A stretch of 48,729 bases of DNA from Falsiroseomonas sp. (GCF_030695085.1 NZ_JAUYTS010000002.1:1-48729), one strand, 5' to 3'; counted from the stretch's first letter, positions 15,920 through 25,292 are shown. Translations and numbers: made by a program. Notes: generated by a model from the letters alone, not told the origin.

Positions 15920-17092
15920 ATGGCGGTGGATTATGAGGCCTTCCAGCGCGACGTCACGGAATTCGCGCAGACCCGCTGCCCGCCGGAAATCCGCGCCGTC
16001 GTCGCCAGTTATCGCAAGCTGTCACGCAAGGTGTGGCAGCCCTGGCAACAGATCCTGCACGCGCATGGCTGGGGCGCGCCATCCTGGCCGAAGGCGTTCG
16101 GCGGCACCGGCTGGGACCATCAGCAGCGGCACATCTTCGATGAAGTGATGGCGGAATGTGACTGTCCGCCGCAATACCATCACGGGCTGCGCCATATCGG
16201 CCCCGTCATCATCGAATTCGGCACGGCGGAACAGCAGGCGCGCTTCCTGCCCGGCATCCTCAGCGGCGATGATTGGTGGTGCCAGGGCTATTCCGAACCC
16301 GGCGCCGGCTCCGACCTCGCCGCACTCCGCACCGCGGCGCGGCGTGAGGGCGATTCGTATGTGGTGGACGGCCAGAAGACCTGGACCTCGCACGCGCATG
16401 AATCGGATTGGATGTACACGCTGGTCCGCACCTCCAGAGAGGCGAAGAAGCAGCAGGGCATCACCCTGCTGCTGATCCCGCTCAACGCACCCGGCATCAC
16501 CATCCGCCCGATCCGTACCATCGATGGCTGGCACCATGTGAATGAGGTGTTTCTCGACAATGTGCGCGTGCCGGTGGCCAACCGCATCGGTGAGGAAGGC
16601 CAGGGCTGGACCTACGGAAAATTTCTGCTGGAGCGGGAACGCCTGGGCGGCGCCAATGTCGCGCCGGCGCTGAAGAACCTGTCACGCACGCGCGACCTCA
16701 TCGCGCAGGAACTGGCCGGCGAGGCGCACCGCGCGAAGCGGGAGGCGCTGGAGCTACGGCTGTTGCTGGCGGAGGCGGAATTGCACGGCGCGCTGGCCCT
16801 GGGGAAGGAAGCGGTGGCAGCGGTGATGGAGGGGCGGCCGCTTGGCCTGCTGCCCTCCGTGATGAAGCTCAGCACCAGCGTTTCCCACCAGCATGTGGCG
16901 GAGGTGGCGATGGATGCGGTGGGCGCGCGCCTGGCGCCGCGCTTCCGTCGCATCGATGGCAGCGGCCCGAATGCGGAAGCGCCCGGCCTCGAATGGGTGC
17001 AGAACTACATGTATATGCGCGTGCGCACGATCTATGGCGGCAGCAGCGAAGTGCAGAAGAACGTGATCGCCAAGCAGCTTTTCGGATCCTGA
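15920..17092 (+). CDS. Acyl-CoA dehydrogenase, large subunit (PimC-like)
   Basis: FAD-dependent acyl-CoA dehydrogenase of 390 residues. It shows the family FAD/substrate motif GYSEPGAGSDLAALRT (about 127), WTSHAHESDWMYTLVRT, and the C-terminal VRTIYGGSSEVQKNVIAKQ. The position of the classical catalytic Glu in IYEGT is Gly (IYGGS), as in many two-subunit acyl-CoA dehydrogenases. The immediately following gene encodes a second, shorter acyl-CoA dehydrogenase subunit. This arrangement resembles PimC/PimD of dicarboxylate (pimeloyl-CoA) degradation, but the substrate is not proved. The ATG at 15920 is one base after the stop of the crotonase gene; extension upstream would overlap that gene by more than 60 bases. 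Confidence 0.9.
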   Translation: MAVDYEAFQRDVTEFAQTRCPPEIRAVVASYRKLSRKVWQPWQQILHAHGWGAPSWPKAFGGTGWDHQQRHIFDEVMAECDCPPQYHHGLRHIGPVIIEFGTAEQQARFLPGILSGDDWWCQGYSEPGAGSDLAALRTAARREGDSYVVDGQKTWTSHAHESDWMYTLVRTSREAKKQQGITLLLIPLNAPGITIRPIRTIDGWHHVNEVFLDNVRVPVANRIGEEGQGWTYGKFLLERERLGGANVAPALKNLSRTRDLIAQELAGEAHRAKREALELRLLLAEAELHGALALGKEAVAAVMEGRPLGLLPSVMKLSTSVSHQHVAEVAMDAVGARLAPRFRRIDGSGPNAEAPGLEWVQNYMYMRVRTIYGGSSEVQKNVIAKQLFGS

Positions 17093-17096
17093 CGCC

Positions 17097-18158
17097 ATGC
17101 CCTTCACCGCAACCCCGTTGATCGGCGGCGATGCCTTTGAGATGGCGCAGCGCCTCGCGCTCGAGGCCGATGCAGAGCTTTCCGCCCTGTCCGAGCCTGG
17201 CGAACATCTTGCGGCCCTGCGCCGGCAGTGGGACGCGATCGTGGAGCTCGGCTGGATGGCGACCCTCGTCACGGAGGAGGCAGGTGGTGCCGGCGGCGAT
17301 CTCGCCGATGTCGCGGCGCTGGCCTGCGGTGCCGGGCGCGGCGGCCTGGCATTGCCGCTTGCCATGTGCGGCGTGGTGGCCCCTGCCCTGCTGGCCGCCG
17401 CCGGTGCGCGCGATACGCTGGCGCAACTCGCAGATGGTACGGCGCGGATCTGCGTGATCCTGCCGGATGCGGCTTGCGACCCCGGCACGCCGCCGCTGCG
17501 CTGCGGCACAACGCTTGAGGGTGGCGTGGTCGCGGTGGAGACGCCACCGGATCCAACGCATCTGCTGCTCGCCACCGCCGAGGGCGATGTGCTGCTGCTG
17601 CCCGCCACCGCGCCGGGCATCACCCGGACGCTGTCGCTGCGGATCGATGGGCGGCTTGCGGCTGACTGGCATTTTGCCGGTGTAGAACCGCATCTGCTGG
17701 CGCGTGGCCTTGCGCCGCAGATTGAGCGTGCGCGGGACCTCGGCGCGCTGATCACCTGCGTGGAGGGTGTCTCCGCCATGGGGGCGATCATCGAGCAGAC
17801 CATCGCCTTCCTCGCGGACCGCGTGCAGTTCAACGCGCCGCTCGCCTCCTACCAGGCGCTGCGGCATCGCGTGGCGGAGATGTATGTCGAGTATGAGAAT
17901 CTGCGCGGCCTTGTGGCGCATGCGCTGCGCGGCGCGGCCTCGGCGGATGCGCTGCCCTGGCGAGACATCGCTCTGGCCAAGCTGCGGCTGGGTGAGGCCG
18001 GGCGCCTGGTGGCGCATGAGACCATCCAGATGCATGGCGGCATGGGGCTGACGGAGGGTGTTGCGGCCATCCGTCTGGCGCGCCGCGTGATGATGGCGGA
18101 ATTCGAATTCGGCGACCGCAGCTTCCAGGCAGGCCGCCTGCTGGCACGGGCCGCGTGA
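17097..18158 (+). CDS. Acyl-CoA dehydrogenase, small subunit (PimD-like)
   Basis: Second acyl-CoA dehydrogenase-type polypeptide, 353 residues, encoded four bases after the first. The N-terminal helical domain (LGWMATLVTEEAGGAGG about 51-67) and C-terminal helical domain are recognisable, including ADRVQFNAPLASYQALRHRVAEMY and the HGGMGLTEG motif near 310. The middle beta-domain is short and the FAD-contact motif of the partner is absent. This is expected of the accessory subunit of a heteromeric enzyme. It should form a complex with the 15920 product. Its stop overlaps a GTG of the next frame. Confidence 0.88.
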   Translation: MPFTATPLIGGDAFEMAQRLALEADAELSALSEPGEHLAALRRQWDAIVELGWMATLVTEEAGGAGGDLADVAALACGAGRGGLALPLAMCGVVAPALLAAAGARDTLAQLADGTARICVILPDAACDPGTPPLRCGTTLEGGVVAVETPPDPTHLLLATAEGDVLLLPATAPGITRTLSLRIDGRLAADWHFAGVEPHLLARGLAPQIERARDLGALITCVEGVSAMGAIIEQTIAFLADRVQFNAPLASYQALRHRVAEMYVEYENLRGLVAHALRGAASADALPWRDIALAKLRLGEAGRLVAHETIQMHGGMGLTEGVAAIRLARRVMMAEFEFGDRSFQAGRLLARAA

Positions 18159-18169
18159 CGGAGCCTGGG

Positions 18170-20248
18170 ATGCACCCGCTGGAGAAGATGTTCCGACCTG
18201 GCTCGGTCGCGGTGATCGGCGCCTCGAATGATCCCGACAAGCTCGGCGGCCGCACGCTGCTGCATCTGCGGGAGCTGGGCTATCGCGGGCGCATCTACCC
18301 GATCAACGTCACCGCGAAGCAGGTCCAGGGCCTGCCCGCCTGGCCGAGCGTGCGGGACCTTCCGGAGGTGCCGGATTGCGCCTTGATGCTGCTGCCGGCG
18401 TCACTGGTGGAACCGGCGCTGGAGGATTGCGCGGCGAAGGGCATCCTGCATGTGCAGGTGCTGTCTTCCGGCTTCGCCGAGGAAGGCGCAGAGGGCGCGG
18501 CGATGCAGGACCGCGTGGCGGCGCTGGCGCGCAAGCATGGCATGCGGATCACGGGGCCGAATGCGTTGGGCAGCATCAGCCCGCCGGACGGGTTCTTCGG
18601 CACCTTCTCCTCCCTGCTCGCCACCGCACAGCCGGGGCCGGGCGTGATCGGCATCGCCACGCAAAGCGGCGCCTATGGCAGCCATATCTACGCCGCGGCG
18701 CATCTGCGTGGCATCGGCATCAGCCGCGCCATCGCCACGGGCAATGAGGCGGATATCGATGTGGCTGCGGCCATCGACTATCTGGCGGATGATGCTGGCA
18801 CCCGGGTAATCTGCGCCTCGCTCGAAGGCTGCAAGGATGGCGCGGCGCTGCGGCGCGCGCTGCTGAAGGCGGCAGCCGCGCGCAAGCCTGTGATCATCAT
18901 GAAGGTCGGCACCACGGAGGTCGGCGCCGCGGCGGCTGCCACGCATACCGGATCGCTGGCCGGGGAGGACCGCATCTTCGGCGCGGTGTTCCGCGAATGT
19001 GGCGCCTATCGCACGCAGTCGATTGAGGAGATGATCGACATCGCCTATCTCTGTGCCATCGCGCCGTTGCCGCCGAATGATGCGGTCGGCGTGCTCACCG
19101 TCTCCGGCGGCATCGGCGTGCTGATGGCGGATGCCTGCATCGAGGCCGGACTGTCCGTGCCGCCGATGGCCGATGACGTGCTGGCGCGCATCCGAGCGAT
19201 CCAGCCCATGGCCGGCGGCCGCAACCCGATCGACACGACTGCGCAGCTCAATGGCCGCATGCATGTCTTCGAGGCGATCAGCCAGGAGATGCTGTGCGGC
19301 GCGGAACTCGGCAGCTTCCTGTTCTACCTGGCGCATCTCGGCCGCAACATCCCGCGCTTCCCGCCGCTGGAGCAGACCCTGGCCGCGCTGCGCCAGGCCG
19401 CGCCGGATCGTGTGGTGGTGGCGGTGATGACCTCGGTGGAGGAGGTTCGCACGAAGCTGGAGGCGCTCGGCGTCGCGGTGTTCGAGGACCCGACGCGGGC
19501 GGTGAAGGCGGTGACCGGCGCGGCGCGGCTGCGGGCATTGCAGGACGCTGCCCTGGCGGTGCCGGAGGTGGTGGTCGCCGCCGCGCCGCGCCGCCTGGCC
19601 GCGGGGAACGAGGCAGCGGCCAAGGCGCTGCTGGCCGAGATCGGTGTGCCGGTGCTGCCCGAACATGTCTGCGCATCCGCCGAGGATGCGATGCGCGCCG
19701 CGGATGCCGTCGGCTATCCCGTCGTGATGAAGATCCTGTCGGATGACATTGCGCACAAGACCGAGATCGGCGGCGTGCTGCTGGACCTGGCCGATGCGGA
19801 TGCGGTGCGGCAGGGCTTCGCCACACTGATGCACCGCGCCCGCACCGCCCGGCCGGATGCCAGGCTGGATGGCGTGCTGGTGGCGCCGATGGTGCGCGGC
19901 GGGGTCGAGACCATCATCGGCGTGCAGCGCGACCCGATCTTCGGGCCGATGGTGATGTTCGGCCTTGGCGGCGTCTCGGTGGAATTGTTCCGCGACGTCG
20001 CCTTCGCCTCCGCCCCGCTGACGCAGGCGCGCGCCGCGGCGCTGGTGGACTCCGTGCAGGGCGTGCGGCTTCTGGCGGGCTGGCGCGGCGGGCCGGTTCT
20101 GGACAAGGCGGCGCTGGTGGCCGCACTCTGTGCCGTCGCGGCCTTCGCCGCAGCGCAGCCGGAGGTCGAGAGCATCGAGATCAATCCCTTCCTGGTGCAG
20201 CAGCAGGGCGGCGTGGCGCTGGATGCGCTCGTGGCGCTGCGCGGATGA
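18170..20248 (+). CDS. Acyl-CoA synthetase, ADP-forming (acetate-CoA ligase family)
   Basis: Single-chain ADP-forming acyl-CoA synthetase, 692 residues, which activates a carboxylic acid with ATP and CoA. Domains in order: CoA-binding Rossmann domain (FRPGSVAVIGASNDPDKLGG, about 8-130), succinyl-CoA-synthetase-like domains (about 150-450), and ATP-grasp domain (about 470-690, with YPVVMKILSDDIAHKTEIGGV). The phospho-histidine loop is AAATHTGSLAGEDRIF. The ATG at 18170 has GGAG six bases upstream; a GTG at 18155, overlapping the previous stop, would add five residues and is also plausible. In the operon it would supply the CoA ester used by the dehydrogenase and crotonase. It overlaps the next gene by ATGA. 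Confidence 0.92.
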   Translation: MHPLEKMFRPGSVAVIGASNDPDKLGGRTLLHLRELGYRGRIYPINVTAKQVQGLPAWPSVRDLPEVPDCALMLLPASLVEPALEDCAAKGILHVQVLSSGFAEEGAEGAAMQDRVAALARKHGMRITGPNALGSISPPDGFFGTFSSLLATAQPGPGVIGIATQSGAYGSHIYAAAHLRGIGISRAIATGNEADIDVAAAIDYLADDAGTRVICASLEGCKDGAALRRALLKAAAARKPVIIMKVGTTEVGAAAAATHTGSLAGEDRIFGAVFRECGAYRTQSIEEMIDIAYLCAIAPLPPNDAVGVLTVSGGIGVLMADACIEAGLSVPPMADDVLARIRAIQPMAGGRNPIDTTAQLNGRMHVFEAISQEMLCGAELGSFLFYLAHLGRNIPRFPPLEQTLAALRQAAPDRVVVAVMTSVEEVRTKLEALGVAVFEDPTRAVKAVTGAARLRALQDAALAVPEVVVAAAPRRLAAGNEAAAKALLAEIGVPVLPEHVCASAEDAMRAADAVGYPVVMKILSDDIAHKTEIGGVLLDLADADAVRQGFATLMHRARTARPDARLDGVLVAPMVRGGVETIIGVQRDPIFGPMVMFGLGGVSVELFRDVAFASAPLTQARAAALVDSVQGVRLLAGWRGGPVLDKAALVAALCAVAAFAAAQPEVESIEINPFLVQQQGGVALDALVALRG

Positions 20249-21285
20249 GCACGCCCCGCTTCCGTGTCGGCTATCTCGACCGGCCGATGCATCATAGCTT
20301 CCTCGACGCCATGGCCACCGCGCCGGAGCTTGAGGTGGTCCGCCTGACCCTGGCGGATGGGGCGGACCGCATCCTGGCCGGGCTGGCCGAGTGCCAGGGC
20401 TACTATGTCCAGGCGGCGCGGGATGAATTGCCATTGGCCTGGCACGTCACGCCGGCGCTGCTGGCCGCCCTGCCCCGCCTGCGCGCCGTCTCCAGCTATG
20501 GCGCGGGCTACGACACCATCGACGTGCCCGCCTGCACCGCGGCCGGCATCGCCGTGCTCAACCAGGCCGGCGGCAATGCGGAAGGCGTGGCGGAACACGC
20601 GGTGGGCATGATGCTGACGCTGCTGAAGCGCATGCCGGAGGCCGCGCACGCCATGCGCGCGGGCGGCGCCGCGGATCGTGGCGCCTTCATGGGGCGGGAA
20701 CTGGCGGGCCGGACGGTGGGGCTGGTCGGCCTCGGCCATGTCGGGCGGCGCGTCGCGGAGGTCCTGCGCCTGGCCTTCGGCTGCCGCGTGCTGGCCTGCG
20801 ATCCCTACCTCTCCGCCACCGACTGCGATGCGCGGGGCGCGACCAAGGTGGAGTTGCCGGAATTGCTGGCGGCGGCCGACATCGTCTCCGTCCATTGCCC
20901 GCTGGAGGCGGCGACACGCGGGCTGTTCGGCGCGGAGTCCTTTGCCACCATGCGGCCGGGCGCCATCTTCGTCACCACGGCGCGTGGCCATATCCATGAT
21001 GAGGCGGCGCTGCTGGCCGCGCTGCGATCGGGCCATATTGCCGGTGCCGGGCTGGATGTGTGGGAACAGGAACCGCCGCCCGCGGACCATCCATTGCTCA
21101 CGCATCCTTGCGTGGTCGCAACGCCGCACACCGCGGGCGTCACGCAGGAAAGCCGCGCCCGCGTCGGCCGCTTCGCCGCGGAGGGCTTCATCGCCGCCGC
21201 GCGGGGCGAGGCGTTGCCACGGCTGGTGAACCCGGAGGTGCTACCGGCCTACAGGCAACGGTGGGCACAGCGCGCCCCGGCGTAG
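20245..21285 (+). CDS. D-isomer-specific 2-hydroxyacid dehydrogenase family protein
   Basis: NAD(P)-dependent 2-hydroxyacid dehydrogenase, 346 residues. The nucleotide-binding motif GLGHVG is at 162-167, followed by Asp186 (CDP) of the second strand, which favours NAD over NADP. Catalytic residues of the family are visible as Arg247 (TTARGHI), Glu276 (EQEPPPADHPL) and His295 (ATPHTAGVT). The substrate-binding domain is split between the N-terminus (1-130) and the C-terminus. It likely interconverts a 2-keto and a 2-hydroxy acid in the same pathway as the flanking acyl-CoA synthetase and ThDP enzyme. A 73-bp gap separates it from the ThDP gene. Confidence 0.93.
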   Translation: MSTPRFRVGYLDRPMHHSFLDAMATAPELEVVRLTLADGADRILAGLAECQGYYVQAARDELPLAWHVTPALLAALPRLRAVSSYGAGYDTIDVPACTAAGIAVLNQAGGNAEGVAEHAVGMMLTLLKRMPEAAHAMRAGGAADRGAFMGRELAGRTVGLVGLGHVGRRVAEVLRLAFGCRVLACDPYLSATDCDARGATKVELPELLAAADIVSVHCPLEAATRGLFGAESFATMRPGAIFVTTARGHIHDEAALLAALRSGHIAGAGLDVWEQEPPPADHPLLTHPCVVATPHTAGVTQESRARVGRFAAEGFIAAARGEALPRLVNPEVLPAYRQRWAQRAPA

Positions 21286-21358
21286 CCCCGGGGGATCGAC
21301 AGGCGCAGGCGCCGGCTTTACCCCTGGCAGGCAGGAAACGCATCAAGGGAACGCCGCG

Positions 21359-23014
21359 ATGAATGGCGCCGAATGGTTGGCCCGCAGCCTCAAGGCCTCC
21401 GGCCAGACGCATTTCTTTTTCGTCGATGCGGTGCTGCGGCGCACGCTGCTGGAGATGGAGCGGGTGGGCGTGCAGCCGGTGCTGGCGCATACCGAAAAGG
21501 CCGCCGCCTATATGGCGGATGCCTATGGCCGCATTGCCGGGCGGCCCGGCGTGGTGGCGGCGCAATCGGTGGGTGCGGCGAACCTCGCGGCCGGGCTGCA
21601 GGATGCCTGGCTCGGGCGCAGCCCGGTGCTGGCGCTCACCGGTCACAAGCCGCTCGATCACCAGCACCGCAACGCCTATCAGGAAGTGCCGCATGCGCCG
21701 CTGTTTGCGCCGGTCACGCGCCATGCGGCGCAGGTGGAGATTGCGGGCGAGCTGCCGCGGCGGTTCCGCCAGGCCTGGGCGGCGGCCGTCAGCGCGCCGC
21801 CGCGCCCCGTGCATCTGGACCTCAAGGGGCTGATGGGCGAATTCGTCGAGATCAGCGAGACCGAGGCCGAGCCCGCCGCACTCGGCGCGTGGACTGCACC
21901 AAGGCACCGGCCGGTGGCGGATGCCGCATCGCTGCGCGCGGCGGTGGCGGCGCTGCGGTCCACCGACAGCGTGGTGATCGTGGCCGGTGACGGCGCGGCG
22001 CTTTCCGGTTGCGGGGCGGAGGTCCTGGCGCTGGCGCGGCTGCTGCGCGCGCCGGTTGCCACCTCGCTCGGCGCACGCGGGCTGATCGATACGCGGGACC
22101 CGCACGCCATCGGCGTGGTCGGCAGCTATTCGGCACCGCCGGCCAATCGGATCGTGCATGCGGCGGAGCTGGTGCTGTTCATCGGCTGCGACACCGGCGA
22201 CCAGTTGAGCCATGCCTGGCGCATTCCTGCACCCGGCACGCGCATCATCCAGATCGACGCCGACCCGCTGGAATTCGAGCGCAGCTACGCGACCGAGGTG
22301 GCGCTGCTCGGCGACCCGCTTGCGACGCTGGCGGCGCTGGTGGCCGAACTCGGCGAACCGGCGCGGGATGGCGCGCTGCTCGGCCAGGCGCAGGCGCTGA
22401 TGGCGGAATGGCGTGCCGCCATGGCGCCGCGCCTGGCCAGTGATGCCATGGCGATCGACCCGGCGCGCCTCGCCGCCGAGATCACGCGGGCGCTGCCGGC
22501 GGATGGCATTTTGGTGGCGGATACCGGCTATTCCGGCATCTGGACCGGCACGCTGATCGACCTCGCCCCGGGCCAGACCTACCTGCGCGCGGCGGGCTCG
22601 CTCGGCTGGGCCTTTCCGGCCGCATTGGGCGCGAAATGCGCGGCGCCGGCGCGCAAGGTGGTGTGCTGGTCCGGCGATGGCGCGCTGTATTATCACCTGA
22701 CGGAGCTGGAGACGGCGAAGCGCCGCGGCATCGCGGTGGTGCTGGTGGTGAACAACAATTCCGGCTTCGGCCAGGGCTGGCCCAACTACCTGAAGCAGGC
22801 CGGCAACCGCCCGGTGGCGGCGGAGCAGGTGCTGCGCTTCGGCCCCACCGATTTCGCGGCGCTTGCCGGGCAGTTCGGGCTGCGCGGCATCCGCGTGGAA
22901 CGTCCGGGCGACCTCGCCGCGGCGCTGGCCGAGGCGATGGCGGCGGAGGAGACGGTGGTGGTGGATGTGGTCACCGACATCGACTGCCGGGCGCCGGAGC
23001 CTTGGGCGCCCTAA
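21359..23014 (+). CDS. Thiamine diphosphate-dependent enzyme (acetolactate synthase/2-hydroxyacyl-CoA lyase superfamily)
   Basis: ThDP enzyme of 551 residues with the three standard domains: pyrimidine-binding (about 1-165), central (about 190-325) and pyrophosphate-binding (about 365-545). The catalytic Glu46 (HTEKAAAYMADAYGR) and the ThDP/Mg motif GDG (439-441) with NNN (465-467) are intact. The family includes acetolactate synthase, benzoylformate decarboxylase, oxalyl-CoA decarboxylase and 2-hydroxyacyl-CoA lyase; I cannot assign one. Context with an acyl-CoA synthetase and a 2-hydroxyacid dehydrogenase makes a C-C lyase or 2-ketoacid decarboxylase plausible. An AAGGGA site precedes the ATG. 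It is probably the last gene of the TetR-controlled operon. Confidence 0.9.
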   Translation: MNGAEWLARSLKASGQTHFFFVDAVLRRTLLEMERVGVQPVLAHTEKAAAYMADAYGRIAGRPGVVAAQSVGAANLAAGLQDAWLGRSPVLALTGHKPLDHQHRNAYQEVPHAPLFAPVTRHAAQVEIAGELPRRFRQAWAAAVSAPPRPVHLDLKGLMGEFVEISETEAEPAALGAWTAPRHRPVADAASLRAAVAALRSTDSVVIVAGDGAALSGCGAEVLALARLLRAPVATSLGARGLIDTRDPHAIGVVGSYSAPPANRIVHAAELVLFIGCDTGDQLSHAWRIPAPGTRIIQIDADPLEFERSYATEVALLGDPLATLAALVAELGEPARDGALLGQAQALMAEWRAAMAPRLASDAMAIDPARLAAEITRALPADGILVADTGYSGIWTGTLIDLAPGQTYLRAAGSLGWAFPAALGAKCAAPARKVVCWSGDGALYYHLTELETAKRRGIAVVLVVNNNSGFGQGWPNYLKQAGNRPVAAEQVLRFGPTDFAALAGQFGLRGIRVERPGDLAAALAEAMAAEETVVVDVVTDIDCRAPEPWAP

Positions 23015-23051
23015 CCTTGGGCCGCGTAGCTTTGGGCGTCCGGCGCCGCGT

Positions 23052-25292
23052 TCAACCGCCGCGTTGTGCCAGCGGCACCTCGATCCGGCAGACCAGGCCG
23101 CCGGGCTGCCAGTCCACATCCACCGTGCCGCCGAGCTGCCGGCACAGCGTCGCTTCCAGCACGCGGGACCCGAAGCCGCGTCGCGCCGGTGGGCCGGGCA
23201 GCGGCGGACCATCCACCTCGCACCATGACAGGTGCAGCCGGCCGGGCGGGCCGCCCGCCACCTGCCAGGCCACGCGCACCCGGCCGGCCAGGGTGGAAAG
23301 CGCGCCGTGCTTCACGGCATTGGTCGCCAGTTCATGGATCGCCATGGCCAGCGCCTGGGCCAGCGCCGGCCTCAGCGCCACGGCCGGGCCTTCCAGCGCC
23401 ACGCGCCCGTCATCGGCGAAGGCGGCGATCTCGCCCCGCAGCAGCGCGTCCAGCCTGGCGCCGTCCCACTGATTCTCCGCCAGCAGGGTCTGCGTGCGGG
23501 CGAGCGCCGCCACCCGCCCCTCGATGGCGCGGATGTAGGAAGGCAGATCCGCCGCCCGGGTCAGCCGCAATGCCGCCTGCACCACCGCCAGCACGTTCTT
23601 CGCCCGGTGGTCCACCTCCCGCGCCAGCAGCGCCTGGCGTTCCGCCACCTGCCGGCTTTCCGTGATGTCGCGCGAGATGCCGGCCAGGGTCAGCGGTTGC
23701 CCTTGTTCATCCGTCTCCACCACCGCGCCGCGGGAGGCCATCCAGCGCCAGCCGCCTTCCAGCCGGGGCACGCGGAATTCGGCCACATAGCCTGCCGCGC
23801 GACCTTCCAGCACCTCCCGCAGGCGGGCCTCCACCAAGGGGCGGTCTTCCGGGTGGACCGGCGACAGCCAGGTTTCCAGGCTGAAACCCGTCGCCGGGAC
23901 GCCCGGGAAATCGTTGGCAAACACGCCTTTGCGCGCCCCTCGGTCGCGACGGATATCATACTCCCAGGTGCCGAAGCCGGCTGCCTCCAGCGCCAGCCGC
24001 AGCCGCGCTTCGCTGGCGCGCAGCGCGGCCGCGTCCCGCTTGCGGTCGGTGATGTCGAGATGCGCGCCGTAGCTCACATTGCGCCCACCGATCTCGAGCC
24101 CCACAACCCGCACCAGCACGTCCCGCAGGCTGCCGTTGCGGGTACGGTGCTGGGCCTCGAATTCCTGCGCGCCGCAATGCAGGCGGCCCTGGCGGCCGCG
24201 GGCGCGGATGGTTTCCGCATCGGCCGCCGTATCGATATCGCCGATGACCAGGCGAAGGAACTCGTCACGGCTGTAGCCAAGGTCCTCGCAGGCGCGCTGG
24301 TTCACATCCAGCACGGCATGGGTCCCGGGATCGATGACGATGACCCCGAAGGGCGCGGCATCGAACATCGCGCGCTGCTGCGCCTCGCTTTCGCGCGCCT
24401 TCGCCTCGGCCCGGCGCAGGCCTGAAATGTCCATGCCGACACCGGAGATGCGCGGCGCCTGCCCCGCCTCATCCCGCACCAGAACGCCGCGTGCCATGAT
24501 CCAGCGCGTCTCGCCATCCGCCAGCAGGATGCGGAATTCCCCCTGCAGCGGGCGATTCCCGGCCCGCAGGTCGCGCAGGTCCTGGGCCACCCGGTCACGG
24601 TCCTCCGGATGGATGCGGGCCAGCCAGGCTTGCATCAGCACCTCGGGCGGCGTGGCCGGGTCCATGTCATGCAGACGGAACATCTCGGGCGACCATTCGA
24701 CGCGCCCGCTCCGCAGGTCCCATTCGAAGGTACCGATCCCGCCGGCCTCCTTCGCCAGCCGCCGCCGCGCCTCGGCCTGCCGCATCTCGGTCACGTCGGC
24801 GGCGACGCAGAACAGGCCGAGGAGGCGGTCATCTGCGCCGAAGCGCGGCCGCGCCTCCGTCCGCAGCGTGCGGTAGCCGCCGGCGGCGTGCCGGTAGCGG
24901 CCCTCCGCCACGAAGGGCACCCCGTCACGCAGGCCCGCCGCGAAGGTTGCGGCGACGGCGGCCGCATCCTCGGGGTGCAGTAGCCGGTTCCAATCGAGGG
25001 CACCGGCATCTCCGCCGGGCACACCGCAGAAATCGCGCAGCGCGCGATTCAGCAGGACGGCGCGTCCGTGCCGGTCGGCGACCCAGAGCATGGCGGGGGA
25101 CTCCTCCGCCATGTCACGCAGCAGATCCTGGTGCGGCACGGCTTCGGAGGCTCCGGCTGCGGGCGGTGCGGGGCGCAGCGCGGCACTGACCAGATCGCTT
25201 GCGCTGCCAAACTGGCCGGAGGCGAGGCGCGCATGAGCGAAGGCTTCCAGCTCTGCGGATAGCGAGACGTCTCTGATCCGGCTGGGCGCCAT
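23052..25292 (-). CDS. PAS-domain HWE-family sensor histidine kinase with ParD-like N-terminus
   Basis: Soluble sensor kinase of 746 residues with no membrane segment. Residues 8-41 (VSLSAELEAFAHARLASGQF, then GSASDLVSAALR) resemble the ribbon-helix-helix segment of ParD/CopG antitoxins. PAS-like domains follow at about 58-170, 182-295, 303-418 and 428-545, each ending in a PAC-type DIT/DVT or DIS string. The kinase core has the phosphoacceptor His562 in EVDHRAKNVLAVVQ, the N-box in HELATNAVKHGAL (Asn658), and the W-x-E signature in LSWCEVDG (690-692), which defines the HWE family. The ATG at 25292 was chosen because upstream frame reads antisense through the divergent gene. No response regulator is adjacent, so its partner is elsewhere. 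Confidence 0.9.
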   Translation of the reverse strand: MAPSRIRDVSLSAELEAFAHARLASGQFGSASDLVSAALRPAPPAAGASEAVPHQDLLRDMAEESPAMLWVADRHGRAVLLNRALRDFCGVPGGDAGALDWNRLLHPEDAAAVAATFAAGLRDGVPFVAEGRYRHAAGGYRTLRTEARPRFGADDRLLGLFCVAADVTEMRQAEARRRLAKEAGGIGTFEWDLRSGRVEWSPEMFRLHDMDPATPPEVLMQAWLARIHPEDRDRVAQDLRDLRAGNRPLQGEFRILLADGETRWIMARGVLVRDEAGQAPRISGVGMDISGLRRAEAKARESEAQQRAMFDAAPFGVIVIDPGTHAVLDVNQRACEDLGYSRDEFLRLVIGDIDTAADAETIRARGRQGRLHCGAQEFEAQHRTRNGSLRDVLVRVVGLEIGGRNVSYGAHLDITDRKRDAAALRASEARLRLALEAAGFGTWEYDIRRDRGARKGVFANDFPGVPATGFSLETWLSPVHPEDRPLVEARLREVLEGRAAGYVAEFRVPRLEGGWRWMASRGAVVETDEQGQPLTLAGISRDITESRQVAERQALLAREVDHRAKNVLAVVQAALRLTRAADLPSYIRAIEGRVAALARTQTLLAENQWDGARLDALLRGEIAAFADDGRVALEGPAVALRPALAQALAMAIHELATNAVKHGALSTLAGRVRVAWQVAGGPPGRLHLSWCEVDGPPLPGPPARRGFGSRVLEATLCRQLGGTVDVDWQPGGLVCRIEVPLAQRGG

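Noticed and set aside
18401..20434. Long open frame of about 677 codons on the minus strand, opposite the acyl-CoA synthetase
   Set aside because: Translation is rich in His, Arg, Gln and Gly with no domain motif; this is the usual antisense shadow of a GC-rich gene. The plus-strand gene has full family motifs.
22999..23042. Three short repeats of TTGGGC around the end of the ThDP gene
   Set aside because: Only 6-7 bases each and irregularly spaced; no sign of a functional repeat array or terminator.
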